NCBI RefSeq assembly: GCF_900102485.1
Contig: NZ_FNBX01000011.1
Span: 30,968-94,967 of the forward strand
Length of the DNA: 64,000 bases
Direction: 5' to 3'
Source of the DNA: Desulfovibrio legallii
GTDB lineage: Bacteria > Desulfobacterota > Desulfovibrionia > Desulfovibrionales > Desulfovibrionaceae
Within the stretch, counting starts at the first letter, position 1. The number at the start of each line of letters is the position of its first letter. Shown here one piece after another: positions 17,672 to 25,671 of this stretch. The notes beneath the pieces are model-generated. The model was not told the DNA's origin. It made no database searches and worked only from the letters and a program-made list of their open reading frames with translations. Position numbers and translations under genes: made by a program.

Positions 17672-18436
17672 ATGAAAGTCGTCATCCTATGCGGCGGCAA
17701 GGGCACGCGCCTGCGCGAGGAAACCTCGGTCAAGCCCAAGCCCATGGTGGAAATCGGCGGACGCCCCGTGCTCTGGCACATCATGTCCATCTACGCCCGT
17801 TTCGGCTTCAAGGATTTTATCCTCCCCCTGGGCTACAAGGGGGAGGTCATCAAACAATATTTTCACGACTACAACATGCGCAACACGGACTTTACCGTGG
17901 ATCTTAAAAGCGGTGCGCTTACGGTCTATCCCAACCATGTGGAGGACTGGCGGGTGACGCTCTGCGATACCGGGCAGGAAACCCTCAAGGGCGGCCGCCT
18001 CAAACGGGTAGCCAAATACATTGATACGGACCGCTTCATGGTCACTTACGGCGACGGCGTGGCGGATATCAACCTGGACCAGCTCATCGCCTTCCACCAG
18101 CAGTCTGGCTGCATGGGCACTTTTACGGGCGTGCGCATGCCCTCGCGCTTCGGCTCCGTGCGCACGGACGCCGCGGGCAAGATTCTTTCCTGGGAAGAAA
18201 AGCCCCTGCTCAACGAGTACATCAACTGCGGCTTCTTTGTCTTTAAGCGGGAGTTTCTGGACTACCTGAGCGAAGACGAAAGCTGCGACCTGGAAAAAGA
18301 ACCCCTCCAGCGCCTGGCCGCCGAGGGGCAGCTTTCCATGTATCCCCATCCCGGACAGTGGCAGTGCATGGATACCCTGCGGGATTCGCTTTTCCTCAAC
18401 GAGCTGTGGGATTCGGGCCGCGCCTTCTGGGCCTGA
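17672..18436 (+). CDS. rfbF: Glucose-1-phosphate cytidylyltransferase
   Basis: 254 residues; makes CDP-glucose from glucose-1-phosphate and CTP, the first step toward CDP-3,6-dideoxy or CDP-6-deoxy sugars. The nucleotidyltransferase motif GGKGTRLREETSVKPKP is at residues 8-24, and VTYGDGVADINL is the metal-binding segment near residue 125. The start at 17672 follows AAGGAGG. It is followed after 19 bases by rfbG, its pathway partner. It is the first gene of a five-gene plus-strand cluster. Confidence 0.95.
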   Translation: MKVVILCGGKGTRLREETSVKPKPMVEIGGRPVLWHIMSIYARFGFKDFILPLGYKGEVIKQYFHDYNMRNTDFTVDLKSGALTVYPNHVEDWRVTLCDTGQETLKGGRLKRVAKYIDTDRFMVTYGDGVADINLDQLIAFHQQSGCMGTFTGVRMPSRFGSVRTDAAGKILSWEEKPLLNEYINCGFFVFKREFLDYLSEDESCDLEKEPLQRLAAEGQLSMYPHPGQWQCMDTLRDSLFLNELWDSGRAFWA

Positions 18437-18455
18437 CGCGCAAGGAGCGGAAAAC

Positions 18456-19571
18456 ATGTTTGCAGACGCATACAAAGGACGCCGGGTGCTGGTCACCGGG
18501 CACACGGGCTTCAAAGGTTCCTGGCTGGCGGCCTGGCTCACCCGCCTGGGCGCGGCGGTGGCGGGCTTTGCCGACGGCGTGCCCACCAGCCCCTCGCACT
18601 ACGAGGCCATGGGCCTCGGCGCGCACCTGGCGGCCGACCTGCGCGGCGACATCCGCGACCGCGAGGCCATGGTCCGCGCGGTGCGCCAGTTCCGGCCCGA
18701 AGTGGTCTTCCACCTGGCGGCCCAGGCCCTGGTGCGCAAATCGTATGAAGACCCGGCAGCCACCTTCGAGGCCAACGCCCTGGGCACCCTGAATATGCTG
18801 GAGGCCGTGCGCGCCTGCCCCGACGTGCGCGCTGTGGTCATGATCACCTCCGACAAATGCTACCGCAACGACGAATGGGTCTGGGGCTACCGCGAAACCG
18901 ACCACCTGGGCGGCAGCGACCCCTATTCCGCCTCCAAGGGCTGCGCCGAAATCATCGCCCATTCCTATTTTGCCAGCTTCTTCAAAGATGGCCCGGCCTG
19001 CGCCACCGTGCGCGCGGGCAACGTCATCGGCGGCGGGGACTGGGCCCAGGACCGCATCGTGCCGGACTGCGCCCGCGCCTGGGCCGCCGGCAAGCCCGTG
19101 CGCATCCGCAGCCCCTGGGCCACCAGGCCCTGGCAGCTGGTGCTTGAGCCGCTCTCCGGCTACCTCTGGCTGGGCGCGCGCCTGCTTACGGGGCAGAACA
19201 CGCCCTTTGACCTGCGCGGCCAGGCCTACAACTTCGGCCCGGCAGCGGACGTCAACAACACGGTGGCCGAGGTGGCGGCCGCCCTGGGCCGGCACTGGCC
19301 GGGCTTCCAGTGCGAGATGGACGCCGCCGGCCAGGCGGGCATGAAGGAATGCACCCTGCTCAAGCTCTGCTGCGACAAGGCCCTGGCCCATCTGGGCTGG
19401 AAGGCCACCCTGAACTTTGAGGAAACCATCCGCTATACAGCGGAATGGTACCACAGCTTCTATCAGGGCGCAGGCGGCAAAAAGCCCCAGCATATGCTGG
19501 ATTTCACCCTGGGGCAGATCGCGGCCTACGTCAACGCCGCCGAACAGCGCGGCCAGGTCTGGGTGCGCTGA
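18456..19571 (+). CDS. rfbG: CDP-glucose 4,6-dehydratase
   Basis: 371 residues, short-chain dehydrogenase fold. It converts CDP-glucose to CDP-4-keto-6-deoxyglucose using bound NAD. The NAD-binding motif is VTGHTGFKGSWLAAWL at about residues 12-27, and the catalytic YxxxK is in DPYSASKGCAEI. RNDEWVWGYRETDHLGGSDP before it is typical of this subfamily. It ends one base before the next start (TGAG-ATG arrangement), so the two genes are translationally linked. Confidence 0.95.
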   Translation: MFADAYKGRRVLVTGHTGFKGSWLAAWLTRLGAAVAGFADGVPTSPSHYEAMGLGAHLAADLRGDIRDREAMVRAVRQFRPEVVFHLAAQALVRKSYEDPAATFEANALGTLNMLEAVRACPDVRAVVMITSDKCYRNDEWVWGYRETDHLGGSDPYSASKGCAEIIAHSYFASFFKDGPACATVRAGNVIGGGDWAQDRIVPDCARAWAAGKPVRIRSPWATRPWQLVLEPLSGYLWLGARLLTGQNTPFDLRGQAYNFGPAADVNNTVAEVAAALGRHWPGFQCEMDAAGQAGMKECTLLKLCCDKALAHLGWKATLNFEETIRYTAEWYHSFYQGAGGKKPQHMLDFTLGQIAAYVNAAEQRGQVWVR

Positions 19572-19572
19572 G

Positions 19573-20082
19573 ATGGACATGCACGACGCCGCTCCGGAAA
19601 GCCTGGCCCGCGACGCGGGCATTGCCGACGCCCTGCTCCAGCCCCTGGGCGTCATCCCCACCCCGGGCGGCCCGGTGCTGCACATGCTGCGGCCGGGCTG
19701 CGCCCTCTGGCCCGAGGGCGGCCGCGTGGGCGAGGTCTACTTTTCTGAGGTTCTGCCCGGCCGCGTCAAAGCCTGGAAGCGCCACACCCGCCAGACCCAA
19801 CGCTTTGCCGTGCCCGCCGGGCTGCTTCGCATTGTGCTCTACGACGACCGGCCCGGCTCCCCCAGCGAGGGGGCCTTGTTGGAGATGCTCCTGGGGCGGC
19901 CGGAAAACTACCGGCTCCTGTGCATCCCCGTGGGCGTCTGGTACGGCTTTACCGCCATGGGCGCGGCCCCGGCCCTGATCTGCAACTGCCCGGACCTGCC
20001 CCACGACCCGACCGAAGGCGAACGCCTGCCGCAGGATACGGACCGCATCCCCTACCGCTGGTCAGAGGAGGCCGCGTCATGA
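19573..20082 (+). CDS. RmlC-like cupin, probable deoxy-sugar epimerase
   Basis: 169 residues, resembling dTDP-4-dehydrorhamnose 3,5-epimerases: EVYFSEVLPGRVKAWKRHTR followed by QTQRFAVPAGLLRIVLYDDR and IPVGVWYGFTAMG. The start ATG at 19573 lies one base after the rfbG stop. Its position directly after rfbF-rfbG suggests that it acts on CDP-4-keto-6-deoxyglucose, as an epimerase or isomerase, but the substrate is inferred. The histidine in KRHTR matches a conserved cupin position. The stop overlaps the next start (ATGA). Confidence 0.7.
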   Translation: MDMHDAAPESLARDAGIADALLQPLGVIPTPGGPVLHMLRPGCALWPEGGRVGEVYFSEVLPGRVKAWKRHTRQTQRFAVPAGLLRIVLYDDRPGSPSEGALLEMLLGRPENYRLLCIPVGVWYGFTAMGAAPALICNCPDLPHDPTEGERLPQDTDRIPYRWSEEAAS

Positions 20083-21059
20083 CCTGCCGCGCCCTGCTGC
20101 GCGCCGCCTGGCAGCCCCGCCCGGCGGACGCGCCGCCGCTGCCCCCGCGCGCAAAGTTCCGCGCCTGGCGGCAGGCCTGCCGCCCGCCTTTTTTCATTAC
20201 CGCGGCCATTCCCGTCCTCCTGGCCCTGGCCTTTGCCTTTCAGACGCAAGGCGCGGTAAGCCCCCGCCAGTGGGGCATATGGGGCCTTTTGCTGCTGGGC
20301 TGCTTCATGGGCCTGACCATCGCCAACTTCGCCAACGACCTGTTTGACCACATTCTGGGCGTGGACGGCGGGGACAATATCGGCGGCTCGCGCGTCATCC
20401 AGAGCGGGCTCATCAGCCCGCGTCAGCTCAGCGTGGCCTTGCTGCTGCTCACCCCCGCCACCCTGGCCGTGGGCGGCCTGCTCATCTGCGGCGCGCCCGC
20501 CCCGCTGCGGCCGGGGCTGTGGGCCGCAAGCCTGTTTGCCGTGGCCTCGGCCGTCTTTTATGTGGCCCCGCCCATCCGCTACGGCCACCGCGCCCTGGGC
20601 GAGCTTTTTGTCTGCTGCAACATGGGCTTCATCATTGTGGGCGCCAGCAGCGTTCTGCTGCTGGGGCGCTTCGATCCCCGCAGCCTGGCCCTGGCCCTGC
20701 CCGTGGGCCTTATGGTGGCGGGCGTGCTCTACTACCAGAGCCTGCCTGAAATCGACACGGACGCGGCCGCGGGCAAGCGCACCCTGGCCAACTGCCTGGG
20801 CAAGCCCCGCGCCGCCTTTTTGTTCACCCTCTGGTGGCCCACGGTCTGGGTTCTGCTGGGCAACCTCTGGGCCGTGGGCCTGGCGGGCTGGCCCGTGGCC
20901 CTGGCCCTGCTCACCCTGCCCCTGTACCTCCGGGCCCGCGCCCACATCGCCGCCGCCGGTCAGGGCGATTGGCTGCCCCTGGACAACCACGGCGCGCTGG
21001 TGCGCCTGTGCTACCTGGGCAGCGGCCTCGCCCTGATCATCGGCGTGGCCGCCGCCTGA
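20079..21059 (+). CDS. UbiA-family prenyltransferase
   Basis: 326 residues with about eight or nine membrane segments. It carries the two aspartate motifs of the family, NFANDLFDHILGVDGGD near residue 85 and YYQSLPEIDTDAAAGKRTL near residue 222, so it should transfer a polyprenyl group from its diphosphate to an acceptor. The second motif and the length are closest to MenA-type enzymes (menaquinone synthesis). Its start overlaps the stop of the RmlC-like gene (ATGA), which ties it to the sugar cluster. It could be the menaquinone enzyme or a lipid-sugar enzyme; the sequence alone does not decide. Confidence 0.75.
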   Translation: MTCRALLRAAWQPRPADAPPLPPRAKFRAWRQACRPPFFITAAIPVLLALAFAFQTQGAVSPRQWGIWGLLLLGCFMGLTIANFANDLFDHILGVDGGDNIGGSRVIQSGLISPRQLSVALLLLTPATLAVGGLLICGAPAPLRPGLWAASLFAVASAVFYVAPPIRYGHRALGELFVCCNMGFIIVGASSVLLLGRFDPRSLALALPVGLMVAGVLYYQSLPEIDTDAAAGKRTLANCLGKPRAAFLFTLWWPTVWVLLGNLWAVGLAGWPVALALLTLPLYLRARAHIAAAGQGDWLPLDNHGALVRLCYLGSGLALIIGVAAA

Positions 21060-21081
21060 AAACCCGCTCCGGGATTCTGTC

Positions 21082-22608
21082 ATGTCCGCACCGCTTGTCA
21101 CTGTTGCAAACGTCAGCCTGTTCCTGCCCGGCGACGCCAGCCAGACCCTTGTCCTGCACCATATTTCCTGGACCGTGGAACGCGGCCGCCACTGCGCCCT
21201 GCTGGGGCCCAACGGTTCGGGCAAATCCACCCTCCTGCGGCTGCTGCGCGGCGAGCTTTGGCCCGCCCAGGGGCGCATCCTCTGGCACGGGCCCGAAGGC
21301 CCGGAAGACGCCCCCCTGGCCGGACGCGCCATGACGGCCCTGGTTTCCCCGGCCCAACAGGAAAATTACCAGCGCCAGGGCTGGGATCTTACGGGCCGCG
21401 ACCTGCTGCTCACGGGCTTTGCCGATACCCCCCTGCTCTACACCGCGCCCCAGCCCGCCAGAGAAGAAGCAGTGGAAAACATGGCCCGCCGCCTCCAGGC
21501 CCAGGGCCTGCTGGAGCGGCGCATGCCCACCCTCTCCCAGGGCCAGCTGCGCTTGCTGCTGCTGGGCCGCGCCTTGCTGCGCGCCCCGGAGCTGCTCTTG
21601 CTGGACGAATGCGCCGAGGGCCTGGACAGCCGCCGCAAAGCCATCTTTTTTGATGCGCTGGAAGCCTCTGCCGCGCACTGCACCATTGTTATGACCGCCC
21701 ACCGCCCCGGGCAGATCCCGGACTGGTGCGCGGAGCGCCGCTATGTGCGCCAGGGCCGCCTGCTCGCCACGCCCCCCGCCGACGCGGCCGCTGCGGACGC
21801 CGCTGCCGCGCCTTCCCGGCCGCCCGCCGCAGTTGATCCCGCCGCGCTCGCCCGCGCGGACGCCGCCACTGCAGCCCCCAACGGCACGGCCGACGCTCCT
21901 CTGGGGCGGCCGCTGCTGGATCTGGAAAACGTCACGGTTTTCATCAACCGGCAGGAAGTGCTCCACCAGATAACCTGGAGCCTGCACCGGGGCGAGCACT
22001 GGCGCATCGCCGGGGCCAACGGCTCCGGCAAATCCACCCTGCTGCGGCTCCTGGCGGGCGACGAATTTGTGGCCGCCGGGGGGCGGCTGGAATACTGGCT
22101 GCCCGGCCAGGGCGGCGCGGTGAACACTCTGGCCCAGGTGCGCAAGGGCGTGCGCCTGGTCTCCGACCTCTCCCAGGCCCTCTACGGCTATACCCTCACG
22201 GCCGGGGATATGGTCTGCACAGGTTTTGACAACAGCATCGGCGTTTACCGCCGCTTTACCCCGGCGGAACAGGCCGAAGCCACGCGCCACATGGCCTTCA
22301 TGTTTCCGGAGGAAGACGCGGCCGGGCTTGCGTGCCTGGCGGGGCGCTCCATCCGGCAGCTTTCCACGGGGCAGCTGCGCCGTCTGTTCCTGGCCCGCGC
22401 CCTGGCCGGCGGGCCGGACGTCCTGCTGCTGGACGAGCCTTGCTCCGGCCTGGACGCCGCAAGCCGTGGCCGTTATCTGCACCTGCTGGACCAGCTGGCC
22501 GCCCGTGGCCTGCATCTGGTTTTTGTTTCCCATCACAGCGAAGACGCGCCCCTTTGCATCAACCGCGAAGCCCGCATGGAAGAAGGCAGGCTGCGCGTGC
22601 TGCTCTGA
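21082..22608 (+). CDS. Double ATP-binding cassette protein, ModF/PhrA-like
   Basis: 508 residues with two complete ABC ATPase domains and no membrane segment. Domain 1 (about 1-230): Walker A GPNGSGKST, signature LSQGQ, Walker B LLLLDECAEGLD. Domain 2 (about 275-508): Walker A GANGSGKST, signature LSTGQ, Walker B LLLDEPCSGLD. The linker near 230-275 is alanine- and proline-rich. The arrangement is like ModF/PhrA and unlike the F subfamily, whose signature is LSGGE. The first domain has cysteine after the Walker B glutamate (DEC). No permease lies nearby. The start is 22 bases after the UbiA-type gene. Confidence 0.75.
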   Translation: MSAPLVTVANVSLFLPGDASQTLVLHHISWTVERGRHCALLGPNGSGKSTLLRLLRGELWPAQGRILWHGPEGPEDAPLAGRAMTALVSPAQQENYQRQGWDLTGRDLLLTGFADTPLLYTAPQPAREEAVENMARRLQAQGLLERRMPTLSQGQLRLLLLGRALLRAPELLLLDECAEGLDSRRKAIFFDALEASAAHCTIVMTAHRPGQIPDWCAERRYVRQGRLLATPPADAAAADAAAAPSRPPAAVDPAALARADAATAAPNGTADAPLGRPLLDLENVTVFINRQEVLHQITWSLHRGEHWRIAGANGSGKSTLLRLLAGDEFVAAGGRLEYWLPGQGGAVNTLAQVRKGVRLVSDLSQALYGYTLTAGDMVCTGFDNSIGVYRRFTPAEQAEATRHMAFMFPEEDAAGLACLAGRSIRQLSTGQLRRLFLARALAGGPDVLLLDEPCSGLDAASRGRYLHLLDQLAARGLHLVFVSHHSEDAPLCINREARMEEGRLRVLL

Positions 22609-22781
22609 GCCCGCGCGTCCTTCTGCACAGACAGCCGAAGCGGGTCGCCAGACCCTTCCGCCATGCCCTGCCGGCTCAAGCGGGCGCCCTTTGCCGGGCC
22701 CGCCCGGTGCGCGAAAAGGCACAAGGCTTCCGGCCCAGGCTTCCCCCCGCCACGGCGGCCCGCCTTCTCCCAAAAAACGGC

Positions 22782-22818
22782 AAAAGGCCCGTCCGCGGCA
22801 GCTGCGGACGGGCCTTTT
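22782..22818. terminator. Bidirectional intrinsic terminator
   Basis: A perfect 15-base stem, AAAAGGCCCGTCCGC (22782-22796) with GCGGACGGGCCTTTT (22804-22818), and a 7-base loop. A-tracts and T-tracts flank both sides, so it can end transcription from the ABC gene on the plus strand and from the lipoprotein gene on the minus strand. It lies between these convergent genes. Confidence 0.85.
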
Positions 22819-22849
22819 GGGCGCGCTTGCGCCAAACGCCAAAAAAAGA

Positions 22850-23446
22850 CTAGTACTGCCAGGAGCTGCCGTCGTAACGGATCAGCTCGTTGAGCCGCCG
22901 GGACTTAACCTGCTCGCAGGAAGCGGTAAGCGCCTCCTTCCTGGACTTGCCGCGGCACTCAAAAACATTTTCGTGGTAGCGCACAAAGCCCACATACTGG
23001 CCTTTGGTGCCGGGGCGCAGCTCCGTGCTTACGTTGCTGGTGTCCACATCCACATAGGTGGCCACATAGTCCTTGCCCTGCTGGCGCACTTCCTTTTCAG
23101 CCTTGGAAGGCACCACGGTACGGGAAGCCTGGGCCACCAGACGATGGCCCACCATGTCCAGCTCCGCCGCAATCTGCGTTTCGCCCTTGGGGGCGGACTT
23201 GCCCGCCTTGGTCTTAGCGGCTTTTTCCGCTTTGGCTTTGGCGGCTTTTTCCGCTTTGGCGGTCTTGGCGTCCACCTTTTTGCCGGCCTTAGTCGGCGCC
23301 GGGGGTTCGGGGGCAGGGGCGGGGGCCGCCGCCTGCTCCTGAGGCTGTGCAGGGGGAACGTCTTTTTGCTCAGTATCGCCGCCGAACCAGGCGCAGCCGC
23401 CGGTGGCAAGCCCCAGAACCAGTATACAAGCCAGCATGTTACGCAT
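22850..23446 (-). CDS. Lysine/alanine-rich lipoprotein, function unknown
   Basis: 198 residues. The N-terminus MRNMLACILVLGLATGGCAW is a lipoprotein signal with the lipidated cysteine at position 18; the lipobox (TGGC) is not perfect. Residues about 30-90 are rich in Pro, Ala and Lys, including near-repeats of KAEKAAKAK, and may span the periplasm or touch the peptidoglycan. The C-terminal 100 residues look folded and include C-terminal cysteines (ENVFECRGKSRKEALTASCE). The gene lies just downstream of the VWA-OmpA gene on the same strand, so both may serve the cell envelope. No family was recognised. Confidence 0.7.
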   Translation of the reverse strand: MRNMLACILVLGLATGGCAWFGGDTEQKDVPPAQPQEQAAAPAPAPEPPAPTKAGKKVDAKTAKAEKAAKAKAEKAAKTKAGKSAPKGETQIAAELDMVGHRLVAQASRTVVPSKAEKEVRQQGKDYVATYVDVDTSNVSTELRPGTKGQYVGFVRYHENVFECRGKSRKEALTASCEQVKSRRLNELIRYDGSSWQY

Positions 23447-23467
23447 CTACCAGACCTCCTCACACCA

Positions 23468-23495
23468 AAGCCGGGCGGCCCAGGCCGCCCGGCTT
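23468..23495 (-). terminator. Hairpin between VWA-OmpA and lipoprotein genes
   Basis: A perfect 12-base stem AAGCCGGGCGGC (23468-23479) and GCCGCCCGGCTT (23484-23495) with a 4-base loop. It follows the VWA-OmpA stop and precedes the lipoprotein gene. On the minus strand there is only a short T run after it, so it may act as a partial terminator or as a 3' stabiliser that sets unequal expression of the two genes. Confidence 0.55.
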
Positions 23496-23528
23496 TCGCT
23501 GTAAGTCACATAAGTTGGCCGCTGAAGG

Positions 23529-24524
23529 CTACTCGAAAGAGATTTCGGTGCGCCGGTTCATGGCGCGGCCTTCGTCGGTTTTGTTGTTGTACTTGAAGGA
23601 CTTGCCGCGGCCGATGGACGTCATGCGGCTGGCGGGGATGCCCTGCTTCACCAGGTAGTTCTTCACGGAATTGGCGCGCTCCTGAGAGAGCTTCATGTTG
23701 TAAGCGTCAGAGCCGATCCAGTCGGTCCAGCCAGAGAGGATCACGCGCTTGTTGGGATTGGACTTGATGAGGCCGGCGGCTTCGTTGAGGATGCCCATGG
23801 CCTTGCCGTCAAGAGCGTAAGAATTGAAGGCAAAGTGCACGCCGCGCAGCACGATCACGTCCTCGTCCTGGCAGAACACGGCCAGCACGAAGCGCTCCAC
23901 GGCAGCGTCGCTGGTGGCCAGCTCTTCGCCGCGCACCACGATGCTGTTGGGGTTCAGAGCGGCAATCTGCTTGATGGTGGCTTCGCCGTTCTTGGTGTCG
24001 GCCAGGGAGATGATGTGCACCACCAGGTTGCGCTGGCTGGCGTAGAGCTGGCGGGCCATTTCCACCAGGTCGGTGCCGCGGTTGTTGTCGCCGTCAGTGA
24101 CCAGGATGAGGGCGGCGTCGCGCTTCATGCTGGAGAGGAAGGGTTCATAGGCCTGCAGGCCGTTGCCCATGCTGGTCATGCGGCCGAAGATCTGGAAGCC
24201 GCTGCGCAGCTTGTTGATGCCCGCGGCCATGGCGGCGCGGTCCCAGGGGCCCTGTGCCACGATGGTGCTGTTGGGCGAAATGGTGTGCAGGCCGCCATTG
24301 TAGCTCAGGGCGGGGATGGCCGCGTTCACGCGCTGGAGCACGTTTTTGGCCACCACGATTTTGTCCTGCTTCAGCTGGGCGTTTTTCATCATCATGGAGC
24401 CGGAGTAGTCCACGACGAAGTCGAAGCTTTCAATTTTTTTGTTGCACGCGGGTGCGGCCGCCGCGGCCACGGCATAACTCAGCACAAGTGCAGCCGCCAG
24501 AACGAGAAGACGAAATGATTTCAT
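23529..24524 (-). CDS. Exported VWA-domain protein with OmpA C-terminus
   Basis: 331 residues. The start at 24524 gives the signal peptide MKSFRLLVLAAALVLSYAVA with cleavage after an alanine run; a reading back to 24677 has no signal sequence. Residues about 33-210 form a von Willebrand A domain with the metal motif DYSGSM (D39, S41, S43) and LVTDGDNNRG. Residues about 225-331 are an OmpA-like peptidoglycan-binding domain (ILSGWTDWIGSDAYNMKLSQ, and ending AMNRRTEISFE). It should sit in the periplasm or outer membrane bound to the wall. Two inverted repeats lie upstream. Confidence 0.85.
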   Translation of the reverse strand: MKSFRLLVLAAALVLSYAVAAAAAPACNKKIESFDFVVDYSGSMMMKNAQLKQDKIVVAKNVLQRVNAAIPALSYNGGLHTISPNSTIVAQGPWDRAAMAAGINKLRSGFQIFGRMTSMGNGLQAYEPFLSSMKRDAALILVTDGDNNRGTDLVEMARQLYASQRNLVVHIISLADTKNGEATIKQIAALNPNSIVVRGEELATSDAAVERFVLAVFCQDEDVIVLRGVHFAFNSYALDGKAMGILNEAAGLIKSNPNKRVILSGWTDWIGSDAYNMKLSQERANSVKNYLVKQGIPASRMTSIGRGKSFKYNNKTDEGRAMNRRTEISFE

Positions 24525-24556
24525 AGTGCCTCCCAAACGTTGAAAGTGTCGTCGAT

Positions 24557-24577
24557 TACCGTCATCCAACGACGGTA
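24557..24577 (-). promoter_or_regulatory. Inverted repeat upstream of VWA-OmpA gene
   Basis: TACCGTC (24557-24563) and GACGGTA (24571-24577) form a perfect 7-base inverted repeat with a 7-base centre, 33 bases upstream of the VWA-OmpA start. It could be an operator or a hairpin in the 5' untranslated region. No regulator is known from the sequence. Confidence 0.35.
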
Positions 24578-24600
24578 GATCGCGGTATGCCCGCCATAGC

Positions 24601-24638
24601 ACCGTTCCCTGTCCGGCCAAGGGCTTCCCGGGAACGGT
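24601..24638. promoter_or_regulatory. Second inverted repeat upstream of VWA-OmpA gene
   Basis: ACCGTTCCC (24601-24609) and GGGAACGGT (24630-24638) are perfect 9-base complements separated by 20 bases. The arms share the core ACCGT with the repeat at 24557, so a common binding protein is possible. It lies in the divergent region between the VWA-OmpA gene and the cobalamin operon. Confidence 0.35.
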
Positions 24639-24795
24639 AACTGCTTTTCCCATACCCGGCTTTGCGAAAAACCGCAAGGCATAAATGGAAAAGGCGCTCC
24701 AGCCGCCGCCGCACGGGCAGCTTCGGCCCGGCCCCTTCGCTGGACAGCGCCCTGCGCATGGGGCATACTTTTATGAAGCGTCAAGGATCGTCCGC

Positions 24796-25671
24796 ATGCC
24801 AGTACTGCCCTTTTCCAAATGGAGCCCCGGCGGCAACGCCACCCTCCTCTTCCCCGCCGCCGGGCTTGACGCGCGCGCCCAGGCCCGTCTGGCCGCTCAG
24901 GCCCTCAACCCTGCCCTGCTGGGCGGGGAGCAGGCGGGCTTTGTGGACCTGCCCGCACGCCGCCTGCGCATGGCCGGCGGCGAGTTCTGCGTCAACGCCA
25001 GCCGCGCCGTGGGCGCATTGCTGGCCCTTACGGACGCGGCGGCCGGACGCGGCGCGCAGAAGGCGTTGCCCAAGGCAGCGGCCGCCCCCTGCGGTACGGA
25101 CCGGCTGGACACGCTCCACGTTTCCGGCTGGCCCGCGCCCGTGCTCCTGCACACGCGCGGCGCAGGGCCCTTCTGGCAGGTGGAGGCCCGCCTGCCCCTG
25201 CCGCCCTGCCCCCTGGAGGATCTCGCCCCCGGCGTCTGCCTGGCGCGCCTGCCGGGCATCTGCCATGTGTTGCTGGACGAGGCCCGGCATCCCCTCCCTG
25301 AGGATTGCCGCGCGGCCGCCGCCGCCTGTCGCCACCGCTACGGCCTGGAGGCGGAAGCTGCCGCCGGCGTGGTCTGGTGGCGGCGCACGGACGCGGCGCT
25401 GCGCATGACGCCCCTGGTCCATGTGCGGGATGCGGACACCACCTTTCTGGAAAGCGCCTGCGGCTCCGGCGCGCTGGCCCTGGCCCTGCACCTTGCCCGC
25501 CTGGACCAGGGGCGCGCTTTCCGCCTGGGCCAGCCCTCCGGCTCTGTGCTGCGGGTGCGCCTTTATGAAGAAAACGCCGCGGGCGGAACCGCCGCCTGGG
25601 CCGGGGTGGACGGTCCCGTGGCCCTTGTGGCGCGGGGCCGGGCCTGGCTGGAGGATGCCCCACAGTTATGA
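24796..25671 (+). CDS. DapF/CntK-like epimerase or racemase
   Basis: 291 residues with the pattern of the diaminopimelate epimerase fold: SPGGNATLLF near residue 11, a first cysteine in GGEFCVNASRAVGA (C65) and a second in ESACGSGALALAL (C222). These match the two catalytic cysteines of PLP-independent epimerases. Overall it looks nearer to the divergent branch that includes the histidine racemase CntK than to true DapF. AAGGA precedes the ATG at 24796. Its stop overlaps the cbiD start (ATGA), so it is the first gene of the cobalamin operon. The substrate is unknown. Confidence 0.65.
   Translation: MPVLPFSKWSPGGNATLLFPAAGLDARAQARLAAQALNPALLGGEQAGFVDLPARRLRMAGGEFCVNASRAVGALLALTDAAAGRGAQKALPKAAAAPCGTDRLDTLHVSGWPAPVLLHTRGAGPFWQVEARLPLPPCPLEDLAPGVCLARLPGICHVLLDEARHPLPEDCRAAAAACRHRYGLEAEAAAGVVWWRRTDAALRMTPLVHVRDADTTFLESACGSGALALALHLARLDQGRAFRLGQPSGSVLRVRLYEENAAGGTAAWAGVDGPVALVARGRAWLEDAPQL

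Noticed and set aside
24525..24795. Cobalamin riboswitch upstream of the cbi operon
   Set aside because: No B12-box-like sequence was found; the region has two inverted repeats of other sequence.
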